From positions 50,001-114,000 of the forward strand of contig JAXRKP010000221.1 in NCBI GenBank assembly GCA_037039925.1: 64,000 nucleotides of DNA, in the 5' to 3' direction. The position numbers and the translations under genes are program-made. Numbering within the stretch: the stretch's first letter is position 1; each line of letters opens with the position of its first letter. Positions 14,288 through 26,800 of this stretch are shown here, one piece after another. The notes under the pieces were generated by a model that worked only from the letters and a program-made list of their open reading frames with translations, was not told the origin of the DNA and did not search any database. The DNA comes from Doris montereyensis. Its lineage: Eukaryota > Mollusca > Gastropoda > Nudibranchia > Dorididae.

Positions 14288-14580
14288 ATCGCAAAAGAGT
14301 CTTCAGGAGCTCACAGTGTTCCAAACGTCTTTCATGGGTATTGTCAGGAGCCTGCAAGAAGTCACAGTCCACAGTGTGCCAAAAATTCTTTCATGGAAAT
14401 TGTCAGGGGCCTGAAGGAAGTCACAGTGTGCCAAACGTCTTTCATTTGCATTGTCATGGGCCTGTAGGAAGTCACAGTCCACAGTGTGCCAAACGTCTTT
14501 CACGGGTGTTGCCAGAGGCCTACAGGAAGTTAAAGCTAAACGTCTTTCATGGACATAGCCAGGTGCCTACAGGAAGTCAC
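14288..14580. repeat. Minisatellite, about 60-bp unit
   Basis: About five diverged units, each with CAGGAGCCTGCAAGAAGTCAC-like, CACAGTGTGCCAAA-like and TCTTTCATGG-like blocks. Some units lack the internal CAGTCCA. Chance frames through it are repeats, not genes. Confidence 0.9.
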
Positions 14581-14642
<62 letters not shown>

Positions 14643-14670
14643 TAATAATAATAATAATGTAATAATAGTA

Positions 14671-14710
<40 letters not shown>

Positions 14711-14971
14711 CATAATAATAATAATCATAATAGTAATAATTTTAATTATTATTATTATTACTATTATTATTATATTATTATTATTATTATTATGATCATT
14801 ACCATTATCATATTATTAATATTATTATTATTATTATATTATTATTATTATTATTATTATCATCATCATCATATCATTATTATAATTATTATTATTATTA
14901 TTTTTATTATTATTATTATTAATATTATCGTTGTCATTATTATATTATTAATATTATTATTATTATTTTTA

Positions 14972-15014
<43 letters not shown>

Positions 15015-15052
15015 CACTATTATTATTAGTGTTATTATTATTCTTATTGATA

Positions 15053-15096
<44 letters not shown>
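14581..15096. repeat. Mirrored (AAT)n / (ATT)n trinucleotide block
   Basis: AAT repeats with scattered interruptions to about 14740 are followed by ATT repeats to 15096. The two halves are complementary and could fold as a long imperfect hairpin. It borders the minisatellite directly. Confidence 0.95.
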
Positions 15097-15097
<1 letters not shown>

Positions 15098-15434
15098 TAC
15101 GTGCTTGCGTTGCGTTCTTCGTATCGAATGAGAATCAGGTTTGAACCACGAGGGTCGACAATCTACCGTAGTCAGTTTGTATACTTAAAATGTACAGAGA
15201 GGCACATTATTGAGAGAAAAAAGGAATCGCGAAAACTGTAAGACGGGGAAAAACAACGAGCGCTCATCGGCGCCCAAAGTAAAATAAAGACCCTCATGAA
15301 GTACAAATTTAAAAAACGCATTGAATGGGTTTAAACTTTACCTGTGAGATAATTTCAGAGAGGAGGAAAGTGGCAGTCTTTCACTACCCTCTTAGTCTTA
15401 ACAGATATTTTTGTATAACAGATCTAGAAGCATG

Positions 15435-15606
15435 AATTGTATTATATCATATATCTAGATCTAGAATCTAGATTTAGATCAGATCTAGATCTAGTCTAGA
15501 TCTAGCTTTTTTAACTTTTTAGAAGTCTTCATACTAACATTGACGATAGAATAGATCAATTAGAGAATCTAGCTATATTTAGATTGTAGTAGATCTAGAT
15601 CTAGAT
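15435..15606. repeat. TCTAGATC palindrome-rich segment
   Basis: Many overlapping copies of TCTAGATC and AGATCTAG within about 170 bases. Single or paired copies recur elsewhere (about 24330, 33042-33066, 43168-43182). Confidence 0.8.
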
Positions 15607-15645
15607 AGAATCTACACATACTCTGACATGTATCACTATCATATC

Positions 15646-15778
<133 letters not shown>

Positions 15779-16610
15779 TAGAATAGAATAGAAAATGTAG
15801 GACCAAATCATACCTTAATCTTCTCAGGAGTAGATGTCAAAGATAGAGCTAGAGCAGGAGTAGGCCTCCTAATGCAAATAAAGCCTGAAAAGCTACTAGA
15901 AAGTTTGAAATTTATAAGCCCACGGCTATTAGAGGTAAGCATTAAACCAAAAGGAAGAGAAATTAAATTATTAATAGCTTATGGACCAAACGAAGATGCC
16001 CCTAAAGAAGCAAAAAGATATCTTTGAAAACGATTCACAAATAGCTACAGAGAAACTTAAACTTAAACCCAAACAGGAACTAATGGTTTTACTTTTAGGA
16101 AATTTAAACACTAGAGTAGGCAACAATGTAGAAACGTCAGGAAGAATATATAATAAGTAATAAGAACGAGAGACAACAACTTTTCCAAATGAAGAGAGAC
16201 TAGTAGATTTTTGTCTAAAAAATAACATGAAAATAGTAAACACCTTTTTTCCTCATAAAGATATCCACATGTAAGCAAGAGTAAATGAAGACAGGTGTGA
16301 AAAGTCAATGATAGACTACATTTAATAATAATAGTTAGCAGACATCCCTTTTTTAGAGTACATTGGATGCTAGAGTAAACAGAGGAGCAGAAATGTTTAG
16401 AGATAATCACCTAGTGATTGCCAAAATGAGATTACTAAATGAAGAAAACAAACAGAAAAGGAAAGAGAAGAAAGGTACTCAGTTCAAAATAGAGGAACTA
16501 AAGAAACCAATAATAAAACAAATATAATACCAATCTAGGATAAAAAAAAGATTTATCAGTGAAAGGCAGATGGATCCGAATGATAGCACAATAGAAGAAA
16601 AGTGGCAAAT

Positions 16611-16622
16611 ATAAAGAAACAC
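16611..16622 (+). repeat. Target-site duplication, left copy
   Basis: ATAAAGAAACAC, repeated exactly at 17293-17304 on the other side of the inserted element. Confidence 0.85.
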
Positions 16623-17292
16623 AGATATCGTCATTTTTACAGTCTATACAATGTCTGTCTTACAAGCTCTCAACAACTGCCAGAGATCTGATCTCAGACA
16701 GACACAATTAGAACCTGACCAACTAATTAAAACCTATGGCGTCGACCTAGTAATGCAGTGGATTCCTGGACATGTAAACACACCAGGAAATGACAAAGCA
16801 GACACTCTTGCCAAAAGGGGATCTAGACAAGAACAACCAAACACAAAAACTACAATGCAGACTGCGAAACAAATCATCAAAGTTAACAGCAAAGAGGACT
16901 GGATGAACAGATGGGCTTTGGGAAAGACTGGAAGAGATTTATACCGACATATGGCCACCCCACAAACAAATGATAACATCAACCAACTTAAACGAAAAGA
17001 CCAAGTCACCATCTTAAGGCTCCGAACACACCACATACAGCTAAACATGCATCTAAACAGAATAAATCCTGAACATGCCCCAGTGTTCCCCGCTTTGTGA
17101 CCACCCCCATAAAACTGTGACCCATCACCTATTTGAATGTCACAAATTGAAAGATCTATGCGACAAGCTACTTCCCGAGAAACCTGATACTTGGAACCCT
17201 ACAACAGATGGAAAACACCTGCAGATACCATTACATGGCATTGGGCTGAAGGACAAATTACATCCGAGCGTTGCTGGATCAGTAACAACAAC
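16623..17292 (+). mobile_element. 5'-truncated non-LTR element nested in family R copy 1
   Basis: The insert begins inside a ribonuclease H domain (IVIFT...MSVLQALNNC), continues through MQWIPGHVNTPGNDKADTLA, the conserved D-containing end of retroelement RNase H, and ends with a zinc-knuckle-like CDHPHKTVTHHLFEC. The RNase H and knuckle parts are in different frames. It is flanked by the exact 12-bp repeat ATAAAGAAACAC. The uninterrupted sequence of the host element survives at about 48240-48300 on the minus strand. RNase H plus a C-terminal knuckle suggests a Jockey/I-group element; the clade is inference. Confidence 0.85.
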
Positions 17293-17304
17293 ATAAAGAA
17301 ACAC
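17293..17304 (+). repeat. Target-site duplication, right copy
   Basis: ATAAAGAAACAC, exact partner of 16611-16622. Confidence 0.85.
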
Positions 17305-19715
17305 TGCTCAGTTGTACTGAAGAGAAAAAATGCCTGGAAGAAATACTTGCAAACAAAGAGGCCAGAGGAAAGGATAGATTATGTGAATAAAAGAACTATC
17401 GCCAAAGAAGAAGTGAGGAAAGCAAAACAGAAACAATAGGATGAGTTTGGACAAAGACTTCAAGAAAGATCAAGGAAATCAAAAGCTGTTCTGGGGCAAT
17501 GAAGAGCATGAGATTAAGACCAAAGCATGCCCAATACAACAAATTAAGAACGCCAAAGGAGAAATAATGAAAGAAGACAGCGAAATCATGGAAACATGGA
17601 GAAAGTGTCTTCAACAATTACATAATCCCTCCAGAACATATGAAACAAGGAGTACAGATCAAATAGTAAGAGTAACAAGTAATCCAGAGGAGACAGCTGA
17701 AGATGTAGTCTCAGTGGAAGAAATTCAAACAGCTATAAGAAAAGTGAAATTAGAAAAGGCCCCAGGAGCAGATCAAGTTTATCCAGAAATGATTAAGAAC
17801 CAACAGAGAGAGGCAGACAAACTACTACATGCCATATATGCCAACAAGCATGGAAGTCCAAACAGGTGCCAGACGACTGGAAAAAGTGAACGGTGATACC
17901 AATACATAAGAAAGGATCAACTATGCAATGCTCAAACTATAGAGGGATATAACTTAGCATACAAGGAAAAGTCTATGCCAGGATACTGGAAATGAGACAA
18001 AGGAAAAGAGTAGAGGATCAGATTGAAGAACATCAGTTTGGATTTAGACCAGGAAGAAGTGTACAAGACCACATATTTACAATTAGATAAATAATAGAAA
18101 AAGTCCTTGAGAGAAACATTGACTTGCATATCTGTGTTTTAGTGACTTAGAAAAGGCATTTGACATTGTGAGGAGGGACGAACTATGGCAGTCCTAAAAA
18201 AGAACACAATGTAGAGCAAAATTTAATAGAAAAGCCATTAAAAGTTTTTACAATAAACCAACATGTGCACTGAGATTAGCTGAAACATGTCTAAAGAATT
18301 TGATGCAGATGTAGGAGTAAGACATGTTTGTATGGTATGTCCTCTTTTGTTCATCACTATGAATTCAGTCGCAAAAGCATCCTCAAAAATGAAGAAAATG
18401 AATGTAGGTGTGTGGAAGCTTAAATCAGTAAATGTATCAATGCTTTCATTTGCCGATGATTTAGTTCTGTTTGGATTGGAAATCAAAAATGATCTTCAGT
18501 CGAATATCAATATGATGAATAATGAACTAAATAAAAGAGGAATGAGAGTAAATGCAAATAAAACCAAAACACTGCTAGTAACTAGGGAAGCTAAAAGTAA
18601 AACATAAAATCTTAAATTGGGCAGGGAGAATTTAGAACAAGTTCAAAGCTACAATTATCTAGGAGTAATGATTAACTCATAGGGGAAACTAAGAGAAGAA
18701 ATCAGCCAGTGAATCCAAAAGGCAATGATAATATATATATAACCATCTGGGAAAGCATTTATAGGTAAACAAGAATTGTCAACATAAACCAAAATGACTA
18801 ATACAACACAGTTTATATTGTCCTATTCTCGTCTATGGCAGTGAAACATGGACCTTAGACAGTAGAAACTACAGTAGAGTACAAGCAGCTGAAATGAAAT
18901 ATTCTAGAAAGAGTAGTAGGATAAACTAAAAGAGATAAAATCAGAAACACAACAATAAAGGATCAAACCAAAGCAGATAGCATAAAAACTAAGATAGAAA
19001 TGAATCAACTGAGATGGTTTGGGCATGTAAACAGAATGAATGACAATAGAATAGCTAAATCAGTACAGTGCTAAAGCCCAAGGTAAAAGACCAAAAGGCA
19101 GACCTGAGAAAGTGAGAAGAAGATATAAAAGAGGCAAAAGAGCATAGAAATTTAACTTTTTTGGAAGGAAACAGAAAATGCCAGGACAGGGCATCCTGGA
19201 GGAAGATCATCTCGGGCATCTGAACCCATACACCGAAAGATAGAATGGGAACTGATAAAGAAAGAAAGATTACTTAGATCTATCTCTGCAAAGCATTTGA
19301 CAAAACTGGCGATTGATTTAGAATTAAAATTAAAGCCAGAGATCTAATCGCATGTATGTGCGGTCTAACTCATACTACTCCATCATCACCACTTCTCTCT
19401 TTCACTTGGAATTCTACCACTGCGCTCAATCACTCGAGCAAGAAAATACACATTCATGTGAGCACACGTCAGCAGTCAGTAATTAGTAATAATCGAAGAC
19501 CATTACGATGAAAATCCTGACTGGGGAGGTAACTGAGCAATTGCTGAAGTCGATTTTTACAGGTCCCTTGAACATCGACTTATGCGGCATCTACTGTATT
19601 TCTCTTTTCAATTGGAGCTTTACCTTAGTGTGATATCTTCCCATTTTTCTTACTTGAATAACATAGTGTATGTATAGTTTGGACACAAATTTGGGTGTCC
19701 ATATAATTATGAAAA

Positions 19716-19814
19716 TACTTATTTATGAATAACTGAATGTTTCATTGTTATTGCATGATCAATTAAATCTATATTTTGTATATATACATATATTCAGTTA
19801 TTCATAAATAAGTA
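19716..19814. repeat. 23-bp perfect inverted repeat with 53-base loop
   Basis: Arms at 19716-19738 and 19792-19814 are exact reverse complements. The loop is AT-rich. The right arm ends 23 bases before the MGME1 acceptor at 19838. Confidence 0.9.
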
Positions 19815-19837
19815 AATTGTTTTCTTCCATGTAACAG

Positions 19838-20848
19838 ATAAAAAGCAATGGCTGGAAAACTTATGTCAAGACCATCTTACGGTGTCTTATTGCATTGTTA
19901 CAAGAACATCTGCAATCCTTCACTGATTCAGAGAAAGTATGGAAGAAAGCAATATAATTATGACCTAGACAGCCTCATTGAATGGAACAGTGATACTACT
20001 CTTGCTTTTGGGAGTCCAGTGAAGTTCACAAAAACTGGAAAAATTAGAAAAGGTCGGAAAATTCCTGATAAACAATTAACAAATGGTTTGGAAGCGTTAA
20101 ATGCAATGTCTGCATCTATTTCTGTCACTCATAATGACGACCATGTAACAGATACCACTGTCACAAAAACTTGTTTGACACATGGAAAGGGAGAAAAATC
20201 TGTTTTGGAGACTATTCCTGAGTATTGCTTTGAAGACAACGTTCCTGAATATGATAATACATCGCATTCACTTCATGCATTATCATCTGTTTCGTCAAGT
20301 AAACGTAAAAAAGAAATGACTGAGGATGGAATTTTCATACCAGAAATCAAGCCAGTTCCAAAGTATACATCAAATACCAAAGTGAAAGGGATAATCCCGC
20401 AATCACCATCCTTGAAGCAAAATACGAACGATTTTTCCCTGAAGCAAACTTTGCACTCAGATCTTTCCTCACAAATTACATCAAACAGACTTGAATCAAA
20501 ACAGTTTTCTTCTAACTCAGAAAGAAGTTTTGTCAGTTTGACTGCAACTTCAAAATCAAATTTATCATCTCAATCTAAACTGCCTCTTGAACCTCCAGAA
20601 TCATTTAATTTTATCACTGAGTTTCCTATAGCTTTTGAAGACAGGAAAAGGGTGACAGAATACCTTGAGTCAAGTAAATTACAAATGTACACGTCTGACA
20701 TTGGAAAACTGAACCTTAGAACTCAACCATCTGTCAAAACTATTCTCAGTAAAACAATGCCAGAACTAAATCGTTTTTTTCTTGAGTCGCTGGAGAGAGG
20801 GATTAGTGAAAGAATTAGGAGAAGAAGGCTTCAAGCTTCATCAGGAAG
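19838..20848 (+). CDS. MGME1: MGME1 first coding exon
   Basis: The acceptor TTCCATGTAACAG ends at 19837, so at least one 5' UTR exon lies upstream; I could not place it. Ten bases of UTR precede the ATG at 19848, the first in the exon and in frame with the rest. The exon encodes the presequence-like start, a YGRKQYNYD segment resembling the human YGRKK region, a low-complexity Ser-rich stretch, then [12 protein letters not shown], the conserved lead-in to the nuclease. The donor AAGGTCAGT leaves two bases (AG). Confidence 0.9.
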
Positions 20849-23800
20849 GTCAGTAAAATTCAAATATTTTGTAGTTCTCAGCTATAAAAAAAGAAAACTG
20901 TTTCTCGTCTCCTCTTTACCCATTTGTTGCACCATCGTTTCTTTTCCCAATTTATTCATTGTTCCTTACCATGATAAAGATACTTTGTTTATTGAAATGA
21001 ATGGTTTTGATGGGATGTTTTGCATTTGTATTTGAGGTAACAGAGTAGATATTATATTATATAATATTATTAATATATATTATATTTATAACTCACTCTT
21101 CGTGAACCTTTTTTTTATGGCTCACATTTCTTTCTTGAAGCTGGGTTTCAATGAACTTCTTTTAACCCTTAAAGCTTTTGATCTTGCTTTCAGCTGAATC
21201 TCATAGATAACAATATAATATGCATTAATGTAAGCATTTTCACTTCTAAAGATTCACATGTAAGTTAGTTTATGGTGCACAATTAATTTGAGTTTGGTGT
21301 TCCAACTGAGTATGCTATATTATATATAAATTATTCTGGTTTTGGTTTTATGAGTTATTGTTAGTTTGGATTTGTTTTTTACTGTTGCATGTGTGTTGGG
21401 GGGGGGGGGGGAGGTGTCTACATTTTGTCTTGCATTACTGTTGTTTTGGGTTGTTTGGTTATATTTTTAATATGATTTTGTACACACCAAAAATATTTAT
21501 TTTACAGCTACTATCAAAAGGGGGATTAATTTTCATGCCAACGTCATGGAACTCCTGTCTGGAAAGCCAGTGTCAGAAATCCAAATCATGCCAGACAATA
21601 AAGGTCATTGGGCAAGTCTTCAGTCAGCCATGAGTCTCATCACAGATGTGCATGCATTGGAGGCAGACGTGAGGCATCCCTTTCTCATCTATAGAGGAGT
21701 TTTTGACTGCATTGCAAGATATAAGTAAGTCTTTTCAATGTTTTTTCAATTTAACACTAAAAAAAAATCCTTTAAAAACACAGATACCGGGATAGGATAT
21801 CAAACGTTTATGAGGAAAAGACACAACTTTGATTTCAGCGAACATTAACACTGTGACATGACCAGAGAATCTTATAAATATGGTTTCTGTCTCACACTCA
21901 TCATATTGTCTACAATTGATCTGCATGCTATATGGATTTGTTTTAAAAATCTTTCTTTCCATGTCTATTTATGAGTGTATTTGAAACTGCTTTTGTAAGT
22001 GTTTCTGAATTTTATTTAGGCCTACATGAAATGTTGAGATGCAAAAGCTGCTTTTAAATGCCATTTTCAAAATTCTTGAGATTGTTGGCATCCATTTAAG
22101 ATCAGTCATAGGGCATGGTCTAATAGTAATACTGTCATTTCATTTCAAAAACCTCTAAATCCTTCTTTAAAATACATATAAAACATTCACTTTAATTCGA
22201 AACCCACTGATTTCCCTTGAATTCACATTCAATAAGTGCCACATCCAACATGATTAGATTGAGCCAAATACAGCCAAGGAAGCCAACCACGTGACTCATG
22301 TAACATGGCATGTCATGTACGAAGACAATCTGAATAGCTGTCACTGAAGAACTGAACAAATCTGTCCTCTTTCAATATATAGTGGTCTCCGCCTAAGGTT
22401 AAGAGGCTGCTTTTACAGTGTAGCAGACTTTTTGCCTCTTTAATTTTCATGCCTAAGAGGTTGCTTTGAAAACCTTCAGTCCAGGTAAATAAGAGCTAAG
22501 AGTGTTTCTTTCATTGGAATGCCTAAGGGTCTTGTTTAAACTCAATACATTAAAACTAAAATACAAATTCAGATCAGCAATGCCATGTTTCTCTCTATCT
22601 GAAACATGTCATTGTAGATCTATATTATGTTGAAGGCCTAGAAAGTTTTCTAATCTCTGCTACCTGCTCCTTGCCAATGTCATGCTCTTTGATGCTGACT
22701 CACATCAGACACCCACCAGATGAATGAGACCATTGACATCTTGGGTCTGCATTGGCATGCGATACTTGCAGAACAATCGCTGTCAATGAAACATTTTGGC
22801 CAGATTACAGGTGTTGTTGTAACCGCTGCAAACTAGATAGAAGCATGTTTTCACTTTCACTGATAGATAAAGGGCCGATGATGGTCTGGATTAAAATTGA
22901 ATTAGGCCTTATTGCTAATCATTGGTTGTTTTGAAGTAGTCAACAACAGTCCTACCCTTCTCTTTGACTATTGATGTTCGGGCCAGCCATCTTTTTGCAG
23001 AGGCTTAAATTCAACTTGCTCTGTGAGGTCATTATTATTGAATTCTCAACTGTTGTTAATCTGCAGGATCCTTGACCGTTGTCAATTGTCAATCTGCAGT
23101 ATCCTTAATCCTTGATGATCCGTACATATGTAAATAAACTTAGTATTTCCTATTTCCTTTGCACTTTTGCCCTTCGTTGGAATGTCAAAGGCAACCCTTG
23201 AATGAACAATCAACTACATTTAAAATGTTGACGCCATTCTTCAAAGGCATTTGTAATGATCTTTCTTTCTTCAGCGATGGTAAGAATACTTGGCAAGGAC
23301 AGAGTGCCAACTGTCATGTGGTTTCTGTAGGTAAATCTGCAGTTTGATCACATTCTACACATCTGACCTCTTGTTTGAATAGCAGAATATTATTTTCTCT
23401 AACTACTAGATAGAGGTCTTAGCTGAGGATGTTATAAATTGTGTCCTGTCTTTCTATGATCACTGGCATGATTTATTTCGTAGAGATCAGTAAGTTTGTC
23501 TCTGAATCATAGAAAACCTGCGAGTGGGAGCAATATTTCTTGTTCATCCACTGAGAAACAGGAAAGGTGTTGAGAGCATGCTATGCTTTAATTGCCCTTC
23601 AGTCTTTGAAGGACCCCACCTTGACTAACAGATTTTACCTTCAAAGTTCTAGTTATTGATGAGGATGATGATGATGAGGCATTGTCCATTCGCTGCAGGA
23701 TGTAACCCTCCGCAGATGCCTTCTAGTAGTGAGTTCTGTTCCCTGTTTTTCTCTGCCAATTGCCATGTTACACCTATGTGTTTTATTATGTCACAATGCC

Positions 23801-26800
23801 ATTTTGTCGGTTGTGTTCCTTGGTTTCGGTGTCCATTTCTTGGCTGCCATCAGTTGCCATTCTGTACAACTTTTTGTCTTTCTACTAATCTATTATCTTT
23901 ACTTTAAATCTTGCTATATGGCCAGCCCATTTCTACTTTTGTCGGAAAGTGTTTCAGGATGTCAGTGACTTCTGGGTTTTTTTTCTTATTTCAATGCAAG
24001 AGATCTTATCTTAGAATCTGCTGATGTGTAATATTTTTCTCTCCACTACTCTCTGGGTGGTTTGCAGTTTCCTTTTTATCTCTTTGTCTGACTCAAAGTT
24101 GGACATGATTTTTGTCATTCCTTTGTGGATCTTGAGTCTTATTGTACGACTTTGTGTGTTGAGCTAGTTACATTGTCGATTAAATTCCAAAAACCTTTGA
24201 ATTTCCATCTTGTGTGTGGGATTCTTTTTCTCCTCTTCTCATTAAACCTAAAGCCCTCATTCAAAATTGTGTCTGAATTAGATCCATATGGTGTAAGATT
24301 TTCCATTTTATTCAGAAAACGAGCAAGTAGTTAAGATCTAGACCAAGATCTATATGTTTTTTTGTCTGTAAATCACATCTGCATTGACTACAGTGAAAAC
24401 ACAAATGGAATAATAATAACAATAATAATAATAATCTTTATTGTCTATGGACCGGCAATTCTTCGTTTAGTTTTACACAGCTCAAACAAGTAATATGGAA
24501 ACATTTTATCGAATCAATAACATTAATCTACAAAGATTAATAACATTGTCATTCCACACTTTCAATCTACATGCTTACATGTTTAGACAAAACATACCAG
24601 AATAATTTGATAATAATGATATAAATACATAAACATATATGCCTGCATACATACAGAAAGACAAAGATAGATATACATATACACACATGTACATAAATCT
24701 TGAAAAATAATATACATACATAATACACACGTAATAATGATATGCATTTAATACATACATAACAACGATATGCATACATATACACATGTGCATGCATACA
24801 TACATATATACATACAAACATGGTGCAATTCATGCATATAATCACTTTTTCGAAGAGTTGTAATCTCTCCAACCTCCCCAAGTCAGAAATCTGTGATGGT
24901 CTCATCAATTAAAGTTAAAGACCATCACAGACTCAAATGGAAATACGTGTGACAGAAATGGATTCATGTACCGGTACTGAAATTTCAGTATCATGTCATG
25001 TTACCTAATTGTATTGATATCACTGTGCACATGTACGGAGGTTTTCAAAGAAGATATCATAATTGTGCTCTTCTGGCAAAAGTACAGTAGCCTGCCAGAG
25101 CGGACTGTTTGTAGTGTCACTTCCAGAGAGTTCTACTATTTAATTTGTATGGTGATCAAGCTTATCCTCTTCATCGCCACCTGATTGCTCAGAAAGAGGA
25201 GCTAGACACACCAACAAGAGCAATTTAACAATGCCATGAGCAAACTCAGATTGTTTGTGGAATGGCATTTGGGCTAAAATGGTTCATTGTTTCGTGTCTT
25301 TGGATGTTGTGAAAGCTTGAAACTTTTGTTTCAGCCTAATGGAAAATACTGTTTTGTTTGAACATTGCTTACAAACTGCCACACATGTCTCTATGGCAGT
25401 TAGACTTCTTTTTTTTTGTCCAACTGTCATCCACCAGCTCTTAATGAATATATACAAACGTTCACGAAATTCATAATTTGCACAAGTGCCTGAATATATA
25501 TGTGCTCTCGTGGGATTTTGGTAGAATTTTTGATTTTGCCAGGACTGCCTTGTAAACAGTCAAGGGATCTTTAGCGTGCCCAGAGTGTTGTGATCTGCAC
25601 ATGGGACCTCCTTTTTATCGTCCATCTCCCATGGGACTAGGTAACAATCCACCTACCTGGGCCACAGCGGTAGATTTTATAATTTTTTAACAAGTAGAGC
25701 ACTATTTTCAAACATCTGCAGGGCTTGAACCCATGACCTTTTGATTGAGAGGCCGCTACCTTGCCTCTGGATTACCAAATTGTAAATAGATGCGCAATGA
25801 GGTGTGCATATAACGCGGTGTGGGTCAGTACTACTAAAATACACACATGTATTGTGCTACCTGCCATGCGGGCACACGTTAGCACAGAGGGGGCTATTTA
25901 TAGTCGTTAGCCGGCAGGCTTTTTAGCCTTCTGAGATGGGAAAAATGAATTTGCATTGCTTGGGCAGCAGACCGATAATTCATAGAATCCATGAATAAGT
26001 TTGACTTTCGAGAAAAAAAGTAACGAAAATTGGTGAACACAGAGAAGTTAATGTTTAGATTATTTTTTATTAATGAGGGTCATTAACAATTGGAGCATTT
26101 GCTTTCTTTCTTCTCGATCTTGTTCATCTCTTTCTCTCTGTCTTTGACTTTCCTCTCTCCTTTCCTGTCTTTCAAACTCTTCTTTCTCTCGCTGACTTTG
26201 TCTTTCCAATTTCCTCTCCTCCCTGTCTAACCGATCCTTCTCTCGAAGCCACTCCCTTTCTTCTTGCCTCTCAAGTCTCTCTGCCTCATCTCTCTGCTTC
26301 TGGTACTCCATAATTTTTATTCGACTTTCCTCTTTTAACTGTAGAAATTGCCACACATTGTTCTCTTCAACACGTCGTATTTTTTCTGTCAAAAAAGAAA
26401 GTGAAATAATTGTATTCTGAGCATGGATCGTTGTTAGTAGTACTGGTAGTAACCATGATGTTCGGCATATCCTGCCCACATTGTGACAACAATTTGCATT
26501 AATTTTTCTTCATGTAAAGCATAGAATGGTTCACTTTGAAAGGGAATATTTTTAAACTCTATATAGAGCATTGAATGTCCTAAGTTTTCAAGTCTGTGAT
26601 ATTGCATCTCACCTGTCAGTTTAACTGAACAATTGCATGTGAAACAGTGATGATAAATGGAAGTCGGTTAGGAGTAACATTTTAATGCCAATAAAGAAAA
26701 GAAAAGAAAAAATGGTCCCAGTGGTCATTGAACCAGTGCCTACTGAAGTGACAGCAGTGTCAAAGACAATAGATCAGAGCAACTCTGGTTCTGAGAGTTA

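Larger units (their letters stand above)
15790..19269 (+). mobile_element. RTE-like non-LTR retrotransposon, family R copy 1 (dead, interrupted)
   Basis: Left of the interruption lies an apurinic-endonuclease-like domain: LLIAYGPNEDA near 15970, and LLLGNLNTRVG near 16090 in place of the usual GDLNARVG. Right of it comes a reverse transcriptase: VEEIQTAIRKVKLEKAPGAD near 17718, a FRPGRS motif near 18043, the FADDLVLFG catalytic motif near 18450, and a C-terminal region with YSRVQAAEMKYS and MNQLRWFGHVNRMN near 18870-19040. It ends in a GATAAAGAAAGAAAG tail near 19253-19269, shared with the copy ending at 47295. Many stops and frameshifts make it inactive. The clade call is inference from the C-terminal wording and the tail. 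Confidence 0.8.

Noticed and set aside
14341..15241. Frames with poly-Asn and poly-Ile
   Set aside because: Produced by the minisatellite and the AAT/ATT block.
24575..24908. Cys/Tyr/Val-rich minus-strand frames resembling a membrane protein
   Set aside because: Translation of ACATACATAT simple repeats.
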